The translations under genes and the position numbers were made by a program. From Rhodopirellula halodulae (lineage in GTDB: Bacteria; Planctomycetota; Planctomycetia; Pirellulales; Pirellulaceae), in contig NZ_JAJKFV010000029.1 of NCBI RefSeq assembly GCF_020966775.1, positions 1,357,001 through 1,421,000 on the forward strand: DNA of 64,000 nucleotides. The letters run 5' to 3'. The notes beneath the pieces were generated by a model. That model had not been told where the DNA came from. It worked only from the letters and a program-made list of their open reading frames with translations, and did not search any database. Positions within the stretch are counted from its first letter, which is position 1. Each line of letters begins with the position of its first letter. Below are positions 34,831-43,534 of the stretch, piece by piece.

Positions 34831-36092
34831 TGCAAACCGGCTCCGCTCAGCCGCGCGGCGGTTTCGGCCATCAATGCGTCTTCCGCCGCTTCGTCTTCCG
34901 CAATGTAGGTCACGCTGAAACGGAGGAACGAACCAGCGTCGTCCCAAGGCACGGTGACGATCCCGAGTTCTTCGATCAGGTAACGAGTTGCGTCTTCGGC
35001 GGCAGCGAAAGTTTCGCCACCAGCGGTTCCTGACGGCGACTTGGTGTACAGGAAGTACGTGCCGCCGGGCATCTCGGCTTCGAAGCCGCATTCGCGAAGC
35101 ACTTTTACCAGCTTCTCCATGCGGCGACGATACTTCGTGCGAATGGCTTCTGGAATGCTGTCGTCGTCCAATGCCGCGGCGGCAGCTTTTTGGGTCGCGA
35201 TGAACTGGCCGCTGTCACTGTTGTCTTTGACATCCGAGAACGCTTTGACTACCAGAGGATGACCGGCGACGAAGCCCATTCGCCATCCGATCATGTCGTA
35301 GCCTTTGCTCATCGAGTGAACTTCGACGCCGACGTCCATGGCACCGGGAACTTCCAGGAAGCTGAAGGGTTTGCCATCGAAGGTCAGCATGATGTGAGCG
35401 GCGTCGTTGACAACGACAAACTCTTTTTCCTTCGCCAAGGCGACGACCTTTTCGAAGAACTCCTTGGGAGCCGTTCCGCCGGTCGGCGAATTGGGATAGT
35501 TCAAGATCATCAATTTGGTGCGACGATAAATGTCGTCTGGGATCGCATCCAAATCGGGCAAGAAGTTGTTCTCGGCCAACAAGGGCAAGCGATAGACTTC
35601 GCCGCCGTAGTAACGCGTGTGAGTTCCCGCGACGGGATAACCCGGCACGGTCATCATCGTGACGTCGCCTGGATTGATGAAGCAGGCGGGCAGCATTGCG
35701 TAGGCTGGTTTGCTGCCGATGCAGTGGTTGATCTGCGTTTCGGGATCCAGCGTGACACCGAATTGACGCTGCATGAATCGAGCGGCTGCTTCTTTGTATT
35801 CCGCCACGCCGTTGTCCGCGTAGCCGCGATTTTCGACTTGGTTGATTTCGGTTCCCATGACCTCACGAACCGACGCGGGGGCCATCGAATCGTTCTCGCC
35901 AATGCCGAAGTCCAACAATTGACGATCGGGGTGATCGGAGAGGGCTTTGCGTTTGGCGCGTTTGATCTTTTCGAACTTGTAGATCTCGGTGCTCTTGCCG
36001 TAGTTCGCCCCGCCAATTCGCTCGGCAAATAGCGATTGAATGTACGGGTCGGAGGTCTGAGCGGTTTCGGAAGCGGCGGCAGCGGATGACAT
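34818..36092 (-). CDS. dapL: Class I/II aminotransferase, LL-diaminopimelate aminotransferase-like
   Basis: The 424-residue PLP enzyme has the fold-type I signature VHSMSKGYDMIGWRMGF with Lys263, the substrate arginine near the end (SFLRFSVTYIAEDE) and a GENDSMAP N-terminal block as in DapL-like enzymes. DapL converts tetrahydrodipicolinate to LL-diaminopimelate in one step and is the usual route in planctomycetes. The start at 36092 is chosen because the longer frame has no family-like residues. The overlap with aroC supports a biosynthetic role. A neighbouring class I aminotransferase activity cannot be excluded from sequence alone. Confidence 0.75.
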   Translation of the reverse strand: MSSAAAASETAQTSDPYIQSLFAERIGGANYGKSTEIYKFEKIKRAKRKALSDHPDRQLLDFGIGENDSMAPASVREVMGTEINQVENRGYADNGVAEYKEAAARFMQRQFGVTLDPETQINHCIGSKPAYAMLPACFINPGDVTMMTVPGYPVAGTHTRYYGGEVYRLPLLAENNFLPDLDAIPDDIYRRTKLMILNYPNSPTGGTAPKEFFEKVVALAKEKEFVVVNDAAHIMLTFDGKPFSFLEVPGAMDVGVEVHSMSKGYDMIGWRMGFVAGHPLVVKAFSDVKDNSDSGQFIATQKAAAAALDDDSIPEAIRTKYRRRMEKLVKVLRECGFEAEMPGGTYFLYTKSPSGTAGGETFAAAEDATRYLIEELGIVTVPWDDAGSFLRFSVTYIAEDEAAEDALMAETAARLSGAGLQWKS

Positions 36093-36142
36093 GTGCGACC
36101 CATCGAGATCGTTCGGGGAATGAAATGAGCGAGCCAAATGTT

Positions 36143-36403
36143 TTAGCTGCGACGATCCTTTTCGTCGAGGTCGTGGGGCGTCGCGGCATCGGAGTCGTGA
36201 CCGGGATGAATATTCTGGTGGCACAATCGGCAACGTGCCGAAGGAGCGATACAATCGGCAGCGAAGTCGCTCAATCCAAACCGCCGAATGATTCGTTGAT
36301 TGAATTCGTCGGCGGTTGAGGCTTCGACCAGCCGCCAGCCGAATTCGTTGACCACCGGCTCCGATCCCTTCCGACACGCACTCCACGATGTCTGAGCATT
36401 CAT
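36143..36403 (-). CDS. Possible small CxxCH-containing protein
   Basis: The 86-residue frame from ATG 36403 reads MNAQTSWSACRKGSEP and later FGLSDFAADCIAPSARCRLCHQ, with a CRLCH motif and an acidic tail. Codon choice resembles the surrounding genes, which is why it is listed. It lies 50 bases upstream of dapL on the same strand and overlaps the histidine kinase start by 16 bases on the opposite strand. There is no signal peptide, so haem attachment is unlikely and a metal site is possible. It may be a false ORF. Confidence 0.4.
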   Translation of the reverse strand: MNAQTSWSACRKGSEPVVNEFGWRLVEASTADEFNQRIIRRFGLSDFAADCIAPSARCRLCHQNIHPGHDSDAATPHDLDEKDRRS

Positions 36404-37203
36404 TCTCCAGCCGTGAACAAGCCTTCCCGTCCCCGGATTCCGGTGCGGACTTGGGGGGCGGCCGCGCGAATCGCTCACGAGAGGAGGCTCGGCACGAAGC
36501 GGAAATGAGGGAGGTCCGGGGCCAGTACGAAGAATTGGCGGAACTGGCCGGTTCCCTGGCTCACGAAATCAAGAATCCGCTGTCGATCATTCACATGAAC
36601 ATCGATCTGCTCAGCGAAGATTTGATGGAGATCGAGTCACCGTCGAGCCGTCGATGTCAGAACCGAGTCGATATGGTTCGCAATCAGTGCGAACGCATGG
36701 AAGGGTTGCTGCGGGACTTTCTGAGATTTGCTCGATTGCGGCACATCGATTTGGTGCCTGGAAGCCTGAATGATCAGGTGCAGCAGGTGCTCAACGCCTA
36801 TCAGGCACAAGCGGATTCACAGGACGTCGAGCTGCAGCGATATCTGGATCCTGACCTGCCCTCCATTCGGCTGCACAGCGATTCGCTGCAATCCGCGCTG
36901 ATGAATTTGGTGAAAAACGCGTTGGAGGCCATGCCCGACGGCGGCCAACTTTGGGCCAGAACCTATAGCACCCGAGGCGGTGTGAATTTGGATTTGATCG
37001 ACACCGGAACCGGCGTCGACGACAACACCGTCCTGCACATGTTCGAACCGTTTTACAGCACCAAGGACGGCGGATCGGGTTTAGGGCTTCCGACCGCTCG
37101 GAAAATCATTGAAGCGCACGGTGCACGCATCACGGTCCAAAGCGAAATCGGACGCGGTACGAAATTCAGCCTCCAGTTCCCGGTGCCTGCCCGCCTGGGC
37201 TGA
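36388..37203 (+). CDS. Soluble sensor histidine kinase
   Basis: This 271-residue cytoplasmic kinase has no membrane helix. After a polar N terminus of about 50 residues comes a HisKA domain with LAHEIKNPLS (phosphoacceptor His59). A HATPase_c domain follows: N box LVKNALEAMPDGG, G1 DTGTGVDD, F box FEPFYSTK, G2 GGSGLGLPTARKIIEAHG. The architecture resembles NtrB-type kinases but with no PAS domain visible. No response regulator gene is adjacent, so its partner lies elsewhere. No clear ribosome site precedes ATG 36388. Confidence 0.9.
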   Translation: MSEHSFSSREQAFPSPDSGADLGGGRANRSREEARHEAEMREVRGQYEELAELAGSLAHEIKNPLSIIHMNIDLLSEDLMEIESPSSRRCQNRVDMVRNQCERMEGLLRDFLRFARLRHIDLVPGSLNDQVQQVLNAYQAQADSQDVELQRYLDPDLPSIRLHSDSLQSALMNLVKNALEAMPDGGQLWARTYSTRGGVNLDLIDTGTGVDDNTVLHMFEPFYSTKDGGSGLGLPTARKIIEAHGARITVQSEIGRGTKFSLQFPVPARLG

Positions 37204-37216
37204 GCTAATTTCAGTC

Positions 37217-37395
37217 TTAGAGAGCCGCTTCAATTTTCAGGTGCAATAAGCGGCGGTCGTTGGGTGCAAACAACCATTGCCGTTGGGGGACGGGCGGCAA
37301 GCTGCGGAACGGAGGAGCAGCCAACCCCAATGAAGTCGACCAAGCGGGCCACTCGGCGGATCGGTCCACGCTGAAGGACCGATCGACGCGAAACA
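37217..37395 (-). CDS. Possible small protein of unknown function
   Basis: The 59-residue frame starts MFRVDRSFSVDRSAEWPAW; GAGGAA lies eight bases before its ATG. Its codon choice is like that of neighbours. It is divergent from the redoxin gene at 37428 and close to the end of the histidine kinase. No motif is recognised and it may be spurious. Confidence 0.3.
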
Positions 37396-37427
37396 TTCTT
37401 TTCATTTCCTCATCGTGAGACTCTGTG

Positions 37428-38537
37428 ATGTCGGCTCGTTCACTTTGGATGATGACGTTTTGGGTGTTGGCCTTTGGAACTACCGTGGGCCTTCCAGGCG
37501 ACGTCTCAACCGTCAATGCGGCGGAGGACACGGAAACGCCGGCTCAGCCATACGTCTTGCAAATGATTCGTGATGATTCGGTTCATGCAGAGCTGCAGCT
37601 GTCGACGGAACAGGTCGATCAAGTCTACGAGGCATTGGCCGAGGTCGATCCCCGTTGGTGGGTCAATCGGATCGCCCCGCAGCCTCGACAGCAAAACGAA
37701 ATTCGCGAACTGACGTCGCTGCTGAAACAGCGTTTGTCTGGCATTCTCAACGCGGATCAAATGAAGCGGTTGAATCAACTGGAAAAGCAGGCCGCGGGAA
37801 CTCGATTCGTAGTTTTGCCCGACGCTGCCGAAACGCTCGGCCTCAGCGAAACTCAAGTGACGCGACTGAAAGAAACCTTCGCAAAAACCGATGAGGAAGT
37901 CGCGAAGTTGCAGAAGCAAGTCGCCAGCAAAGAAATTGAAGCCAGCGATGCAGCGAAGGACGTGGCTGCAATTCAGTCGCGTGAGCGTCAAAGTTTGGTG
38001 AGCCAACTGTCACGCGACCAACAGGTGAAAGTCGGTTCGATGTTGGGGAAGACCTTTGACTTTTCCAAGGTGAAACGCACCTATCCGCGAGCACCTGAGT
38101 TTGTCTTGGAAGGTGCCCAGTGGATCCAGGGCGAGCCGGTGCGGATGGAAGACCTGCGGGGCAAAGTTGTGGCGGTGTACTTCTACGCTTTTCAGTGCAT
38201 CAATTGCCAACGCAACTTCCCGCACTACGAAGGGTGGCATCAAGATTTGGCCGACGAGGGATTGGTGGTGATCGGAATTCAGACTCCAGAAACCCCGGCG
38301 GAACGAAGCTTGGACCGCGTGACAGAAGCCGCCAAGAAGGACGGATTCGAGTACCGCGTTTTGTTTGATGAAAAGTCCGGTAACTGGCGTTCTTGGGGCA
38401 ACACCATGTGGCCAACGACTTACCTGGTCGACAAAGACGGTTTCATCCGCCGTTGGTGGCAGGGCGAAATGAATTGGCAAGGAACGCCTGGCGAGCAACA
38501 GATGCGGGAAACCATTCAGCAATTGCTGGCGGAGTGA
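37428..38537 (+). CDS. Exported thioredoxin-fold (TlpA/AhpC-type) redoxin with helical N-terminal domain
   Basis: The 369-residue protein begins at ATG 37428 (a GTG at 37425 is adjacent). A signal peptide is followed by a 180-residue helical, Gln/Glu/Lys-rich segment. The redoxin domain begins near residue 215 (RAPEFVLEGAQWIQGEPVRM), with the active-site CINC at 257-260 after VVAVYFYAFQ. The fold continues to TMWPTTYLVDKDGFIRRWWQG. Exported TlpA-like proteins reduce or maintain disulfides, for example in cytochrome c maturation. The partner and exact redox role are not visible. Its gene is flanked by short gaps. Confidence 0.8.
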   Translation: MSARSLWMMTFWVLAFGTTVGLPGDVSTVNAAEDTETPAQPYVLQMIRDDSVHAELQLSTEQVDQVYEALAEVDPRWWVNRIAPQPRQQNEIRELTSLLKQRLSGILNADQMKRLNQLEKQAAGTRFVVLPDAAETLGLSETQVTRLKETFAKTDEEVAKLQKQVASKEIEASDAAKDVAAIQSRERQSLVSQLSRDQQVKVGSMLGKTFDFSKVKRTYPRAPEFVLEGAQWIQGEPVRMEDLRGKVVAVYFYAFQCINCQRNFPHYEGWHQDLADEGLVVIGIQTPETPAERSLDRVTEAAKKDGFEYRVLFDEKSGNWRSWGNTMWPTTYLVDKDGFIRRWWQGEMNWQGTPGEQQMRETIQQLLAE

Positions 38538-38754
38538 TCTCAATCCAGTTTTTATTGCTGAGCTGAAAGCTGCCGAAACGTTGGGAGCAATCTGAGTCTG
38601 GGCCGCCTGCTGATAGGCGAACGGAACGTTGACGACAGGCGGTTGCACGAAACGCGTGGGCTTATCAATCTGATGTGCCGCGTTCCGATGTCCCGTTTGA
38701 GACGCCGTTTCACGGCCCGCAACCTCCCCGCCCATAGCCCTTCAGTGATCCAGC

Positions 38755-39699
38755 ATGGAACAGTCTTTTCTCGCCTACCTTCGCGGACGCACCCGTCAAC
38801 TTCCGCAAGTGGCCGTGGGCATTGGTGATGACGCGGCGGTCATCGATTGGCCGGAACCGTCCGTTTCTAACGGGCTGCAGCAGATCGCCTGCACGGATCA
38901 AATCATTGACGGTGTCGACTTCCGTTCGGATGAACAATCGCTGGTGGACATCGGTTTCAAATCCATGGCGATCAACCTGAGCGACATCGCCGCGATGGGG
39001 GCTCGACCCGCTTCGGCTCTCGTCACGTTGGCATTGCCCAGCGACAACGCGACCGAGATTGCTGGTGAAGTTTATGAAGGCATTTTGGAAGCCGCCCAAC
39101 GCTATCAAGTTGCGGTTGCGGGCGGAGATCTGTCGACCTACGACGGTCCGCTATCGATCAGCATTACGATCCTGGGATGGGCCGAGCAACCTTGGTTGCG
39201 CAGCGGAGCTGAGGAAGGTGATGCGTTGTTCGTCACTGGGGCACTCGGGGGAAGTTTGCTTGGCCGCCACTTGCGTCCGGAACCTCGCGTGGAACTCGCG
39301 GCAAAACTCAATGAGACAGTGAAGGTGCATGCTGCGATCGATGTCAGTGACGGATTCAGTTTGGACCTGGATCGAATGCTGGCCGCCAGCCGCATGGGAG
39401 CGGAGCTCAGTTTGGAGTCGCTACCGATTTCGGACGCTGCTCACGAATTTGCAAAAACGAGCGGACGCACGCCGTTGCAGCACGCATGGAGCGATGGCGA
39501 AGACTTTGAGTTGATCTTCTGCGTTTCTTCGGAAGACGCCGAAGTGATTGAAAAGACGGATTGGGGCGTGCCCGTGACCCGCGTCGGCAAAGTTGTCGGA
39601 CGCACGGGGCTGTGGAAACGGGTCGAAACCAGCAAGTTCGAACGAGTGTTTCCTCAAGGCTTTGTCCACGGTGAAACGGACACGGCCGCCGCAGAGTGA
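38755..39699 (+). CDS. thiL: Thiamine-monophosphate kinase
   Basis: The 314-residue ATP-dependent kinase turns thiamine phosphate into thiamine diphosphate. It has the GIGDDAAVI N-terminal Mg/ATP block, MAINLSDIAAMGA, VAGGDLSTYDGPLSIS, FVTGALGGSLLG, AIDVSDGFSLDLDRM and WSDGEDFELIF, all in the ThiL order and at normal length. The next gene, a GcvH-like protein, starts 54 bases on and may share its transcript. Confidence 0.92.
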   Translation: MEQSFLAYLRGRTRQLPQVAVGIGDDAAVIDWPEPSVSNGLQQIACTDQIIDGVDFRSDEQSLVDIGFKSMAINLSDIAAMGARPASALVTLALPSDNATEIAGEVYEGILEAAQRYQVAVAGGDLSTYDGPLSISITILGWAEQPWLRSGAEEGDALFVTGALGGSLLGRHLRPEPRVELAAKLNETVKVHAAIDVSDGFSLDLDRMLAASRMGAELSLESLPISDAAHEFAKTSGRTPLQHAWSDGEDFELIFCVSSEDAEVIEKTDWGVPVTRVGKVVGRTGLWKRVETSKFERVFPQGFVHGETDTAAAE

Positions 39700-39753
39700 G
39701 CGAAGTCAACGCGGGGTGAGCAGAGCCAGCTTGAGCCAAACGATCGGGGAATC

Positions 39754-40266
39754 ATGAACGAAAACGAATCCGCTGCTGAAGACACGTTCCTTTTCGCGAT
39801 GGGCGAATTTGAGGCGTCTTTTCCGAGGGGCTATCGCTATGCAAAGAACCACATGTGGGCCGCCCCGTCTCCTGATCAATCCGCGGTGGACGATTCAAAA
39901 AAATGTGTCTGGAGATTCGGTTTGTCCGCTTACGCGGTGCGGCTGTTGCAGGATGTTTATTTTCTAGACTGGATCGTCGAGCCTGGAACGTTGCTTCAAC
40001 ACCGCAAGACCATCGGATCAATTGAGAGCAAGAAAGCCGAAAGCGATTTGTTCTCACCGATTGAGGGTGAGTTGCTGTGTATCAACGAAGCTGCGATGGA
40101 TGAGCCGTCCGTGATCAACGCATCGCCGTATCAGGACGGGTGGCTATTTGAGATCCTCGGTGCAACCACCGACGAACATCTGCTCGCGTCGGAGGCGTAC
40201 GCCGATCATTTGAATGAAGCGTGGGAAGTGGCTCAGCGAACCATCAAGGGCCAAGCCAATCACTGA
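39754..40266 (+). CDS. GcvH-like lipoyl-domain protein
   Basis: The 170-residue protein carries the GcvH core: YRYAKNHMW, FGLSAYAVRLLQDVYFLDW, then IGSIESKKAESDLFSPIEGE in which Lys94 is the expected lipoylation site, and INASPYQDGWLFEI. It is longer than the usual 125-130 residues, with extra sequence before the core and a SPDQSAVDDSKKC insertion. It could carry aminomethyl groups in glycine cleavage or act as a lipoyl relay in another pathway. No T, P or L protein gene is nearby. CGGGGA precedes the ATG at 39754. Confidence 0.8.
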   Translation: MNENESAAEDTFLFAMGEFEASFPRGYRYAKNHMWAAPSPDQSAVDDSKKCVWRFGLSAYAVRLLQDVYFLDWIVEPGTLLQHRKTIGSIESKKAESDLFSPIEGELLCINEAAMDEPSVINASPYQDGWLFEILGATTDEHLLASEAYADHLNEAWEVAQRTIKGQANH

Positions 40267-40318
40267 TCAGAACGATTGGTCAAAATTATTGATTTGAACC
40301 GCTGATCAAAACCGCAGT

Positions 40319-42535
40319 TCAGTTCGCTGGACGAACAAAGACTTTCAGCGATTTCGCTTCGTACTGTGACGCGTTGCTGGTGAAGGTCCAATCTTTGTGC
40401 TCGCCCGAATGATTGCCGATCCCTAGGTCGGCACCGGTTCCGCTCTTCCAGTTGTTGATTGCGAAAATTGTTTGTTTGGCGTCAACATGGTGTACTTGCA
40501 TGCATCCGTAGCCTTCCGTCGGCGGCCCGGGTTGATCTCCGAAATCAAACGCGGTTCCCGAGGCACCGGGCACTTTGTCGCCGTTGCTTGGGCTGTAGTT
40601 GTTGGGCCAAAACTCAATGCGGCCGGAGGTGAGGTTTTCGCCAGACTTCACGGAGTCGTCACTGCAACGCACATTCATGCCGGAGACGGATTGATGGAAA
40701 GCGGCCTCGGAGGTGACCGTTGGGACACCGATTTTCTGAACGTCGTCCGTGAAAGCATCCATGCTGACAAACACGGAACGAGTCTCGCCATTGGGCGATT
40801 CCAAAGTGACGAGATAGGCAATTCGGTTGAAGTCACCAACGGACGACGATTGATCGACTTCGTACTGAATGTTGGATGCAAGTTTGCCCAGGTCCAACTC
40901 GTAGACCAGATCGTACTGATTCAGTTCGGGGATGGTTTGCGCGAACGAGGGAACCTCTCCCATTCGGAACGCGGAAACGGGCAAGCCCGACTGGCCTTGC
41001 AAATTGGGTTCGGCGGTCTTGTCCCACGCGAATCGCATGGCGACGGGATGAGCCACCTTAGGCGACGACAACACGATGTCATTGCCATCGATGACGGCAT
41101 CCGCTTTTTGAAAACCGCCGGACTCGGGGCCAATCAATTCAAACCAATCCGGCGTGTTGCCATCGCGGGTTTTCAGCGCGCCGCCGGTGTTTCGGAAACT
41201 CAGTCGCAGTTTTTCACCCTCGATGTTCATCGCGTCCGCTTCCGGGCTGTTTGCCTCGATGGCTTCGCGTCCGTAATCGTATTTCAAAGCGAGGTTAGCC
41301 AACCGAAGACCGACATCTTGTTTGTTTGGCGGGTGAATGTCACCGACCGTCGCGATGTCATTGGTCACGACCATCGCGGTGTTGGGAATCTCCTGAGCCA
41401 TCGCTTGAGCTTCCCAAAATTTCGCGAGGATCGTGCCTGACTCATTCCCATACTGATAGGGAGCGATCTGCACGAAATAGAACGGGAAGTCACCCTGGTT
41501 CCAAAGTTGCCGCCAACCGCCGATCAACGCTTGCATTTTGGTTTTGTAGAGCATGCCTTCGCGATGATTGGCCTCGCCCTGATACCAGATCGCACCTCGG
41601 ATCGGCATCCGCAACAGAGGATGAATCATGCCGTTGTACAGCGTGGTTGGTTGGCCGCGATCCGTGAACGGAGTGAGTGAATTCGGGTAATTCGGGGCCG
41701 GTTCGAGGTGCGACTTGCTGGCGAGAGCTTGTTCGGCTTTGGCGACCCACGCCTTGCTGCGTTGCAGGTACCGAGAAAGGGTTGCTTGGTAGATTTCCGT
41801 ACCGGGAGTCCGTTCGATGATGGACTTCGAGATGTCGGACAGCTCGGGCAAACCTTCAAACCCAACCGGTGGCGTCCAGGGCTCGATCCGAGTCCCGCCC
41901 CATGAGGAATTGACCAATCCGATAGGGACCCCAAGTTCCTTGTGCAGTCGACGAGCCATGAAGTAGCCCGCGGCGGTGAATTGGCCGGCGGTTTCAGGTG
42001 AGCACACCTGCCAGGGTGCATCAGCGTCCGATTGAGGTTGGGGAGATGCCGTTCGAGGAACCTTCATGTGACGGATCATCGGGTAATTCGCGGCCGCGAT
42101 TTCGGCCTCCGCGTTGACGCTGGATAGCACTCGCCATTCCATATTGGATTGCCCCGAGCACAACCACACCTCACCGACCAACACGTCGTTCAAGGTGATT
42201 TGATTCTTGCCACGAATGTGGATGGCGAGTGGAGTTTCGCTCGCGTCACGCGAGGGCAGTTCGACAAGCCAGTTACCATTTTTGTCCGCAACGGTCTTGG
42301 CTGAGTCATCACCGATTTGGACCTCCACGGCTTCGGCTGGCTCCGCCCAACCCCACATGCGAATGGGTTTCTGCTGCTGGACGACCATGTGATCTGTTAG
42401 GAATCCCGGAAGTTTGACATCGGCTTGCAAGGACGGCGCTAGGCTCAAGCTCAAAACCAAACTAACGAGGAAGAAAAGCCTTTGCGGGATGGTTCGGCGT
42501 CGTGGACGAGACGGTGAAGATTGAGTGTTCAACAT
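40319..42535 (-). CDS. Sialate O-acetylesterase (SASA family)
   Basis: The 738-residue exported protein has a signal peptide (RLFFLVSLVLSLSLAPSLQA). A SASA/SGNH esterase domain follows, with LCSGQSNMEW (nucleophile Ser130), IWYQGEANHREG and the Asp/His element GDIHPPNKQD. An accessory C-terminal region of about 220 residues, of unclear fold, completes it. It removes acetyl groups from sialic acids or similar acetylated glycans. It is the last gene of a three-gene minus-strand cluster with an SDR and a PmoA-family protein, so a role in degrading acetylated polysaccharide is inferred. Confidence 0.85.
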   Translation of the reverse strand: MLNTQSSPSRPRRRTIPQRLFFLVSLVLSLSLAPSLQADVKLPGFLTDHMVVQQQKPIRMWGWAEPAEAVEVQIGDDSAKTVADKNGNWLVELPSRDASETPLAIHIRGKNQITLNDVLVGEVWLCSGQSNMEWRVLSSVNAEAEIAAANYPMIRHMKVPRTASPQPQSDADAPWQVCSPETAGQFTAAGYFMARRLHKELGVPIGLVNSSWGGTRIEPWTPPVGFEGLPELSDISKSIIERTPGTEIYQATLSRYLQRSKAWVAKAEQALASKSHLEPAPNYPNSLTPFTDRGQPTTLYNGMIHPLLRMPIRGAIWYQGEANHREGMLYKTKMQALIGGWRQLWNQGDFPFYFVQIAPYQYGNESGTILAKFWEAQAMAQEIPNTAMVVTNDIATVGDIHPPNKQDVGLRLANLALKYDYGREAIEANSPEADAMNIEGEKLRLSFRNTGGALKTRDGNTPDWFELIGPESGGFQKADAVIDGNDIVLSSPKVAHPVAMRFAWDKTAEPNLQGQSGLPVSAFRMGEVPSFAQTIPELNQYDLVYELDLGKLASNIQYEVDQSSSVGDFNRIAYLVTLESPNGETRSVFVSMDAFTDDVQKIGVPTVTSEAAFHQSVSGMNVRCSDDSVKSGENLTSGRIEFWPNNYSPSNGDKVPGASGTAFDFGDQPGPPTEGYGCMQVHHVDAKQTIFAINNWKSGTGADLGIGNHSGEHKDWTFTSNASQYEAKSLKVFVRPAN

Positions 42536-42610
42536 GGTGTATACGTCAGGCAGGAGAGCTGGGACGGAGGGAAATGGGGAAAGAAAATGGGAGGGAGTAG
42601 GCGAGTATGA

Positions 42611-43453
42611 TCAGGTTGGGGGCGGATCCGGCTGCTGCCAGGTGCTCATTCCGCCGTCGACCAACAGAGTTTGTCCATGAACGTGTTCCGCAACGTCGCT
42701 GATCAGAAAAATCGCGGCTCCGACACAGGCATCCGGGGAAGGCACCTGGCCGTTGGGTGTGTGGGCCTGCATCCAGGATTCGACTTTGCGGTCTTGGTTC
42801 ACGATGTCGGTGAGCGGAGTGCGAACCAGACCGGGGGCCATCGAGTTCACGCGAATTCCGAGCGGCGCAAGCGAAACGCAGAGTGATCGAACCATCGCCG
42901 CGACAGCCCCTTTGGACGTGTCATAGGCGGTGTGATCAGGTTCCGCCAAAAATCCATTGATCGAACCGGTGAACAGCACTCGGCCGGCGTTGGAATCCGC
43001 CACCCAACGTTTCGCGAAAGCTTGGGTCAGAAAGTATCCCGCGGAGACGTTCAAGTTCATGGTCTTCTCGTAACGCTCCGCCGTCATTTCCAAGTATGGC
43101 ACGTCGATGAATGTTCCAGCGTTGTTGATCAACGTGTCGCATCCCGGCAGGACTGCATCGATTTGCCTCATTAAATCGTCGAGCCAAATCGTGGGCGGTT
43201 CAGAGAGGTCCGCCAGCAACAGCTCCGCCCGCCGCCCAGTCTGTCGACAGGCGTCCAGGGTGGCTTCTGCCGCGGCATCTCGACGAAGACCAATCAGGAC
43301 GACATCGGCACCAGCAAGTGTCACGCCTCGCGCGATCGCCGCACCGACGCCCTGCGTCCCCCCGGTGAGCACGATCCGCCTGCCATCCAAACGGAAACCA
43401 TCGGGACGGAAGGCGAATGGATCCGCTGGGGGCTGAGTTGGGTCCGAAGGCAT
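42611..43453 (-). CDS. Short-chain dehydrogenase/reductase
   Basis: The 280-residue SDR has the nucleotide loop TGGTQGVG (30-37), NNAG (110-113) and a Ser-Tyr-Lys triad at S164, Y177 and K181 (YDTSK). The end QTLLVDGGMSTW is typical of the classical gluconate 5-dehydrogenase-like group. It lies between the PmoA-family and sialate esterase genes (81- and 75-base gaps), so it probably oxidises a sugar acid or polyol released in the same pathway. The start at 43453 matches family length. Confidence 0.85.
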   Translation of the reverse strand: MPSDPTQPPADPFAFRPDGFRLDGRRIVLTGGTQGVGAAIARGVTLAGADVVLIGLRRDAAAEATLDACRQTGRRAELLLADLSEPPTIWLDDLMRQIDAVLPGCDTLINNAGTFIDVPYLEMTAERYEKTMNLNVSAGYFLTQAFAKRWVADSNAGRVLFTGSINGFLAEPDHTAYDTSKGAVAAMVRSLCVSLAPLGIRVNSMAPGLVRTPLTDIVNQDRKVESWMQAHTPNGQVPSPDACVGAAIFLISDVAEHVHGQTLLVDGGMSTWQQPDPPPT

Positions 43454-43534
43454 GGACAACCTGAGGCGAGACGAAACGGGCAAAGAAACAAGCAGCGACG
43501 GGGTGACGCTGCAAGACGGGAGATCACGCTTCGC

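Noticed and set aside
37224-37254. GCCGCTT/AAGCGGC hairpin after the histidine kinase
   Set aside because: There is a long loop and no T run, so it is not listed as a terminator.
40267-40318. Imperfect dyad between the GcvH-like and sialate esterase genes
   Set aside because: Several mismatches in the stem and no T run; it is too weak to call.
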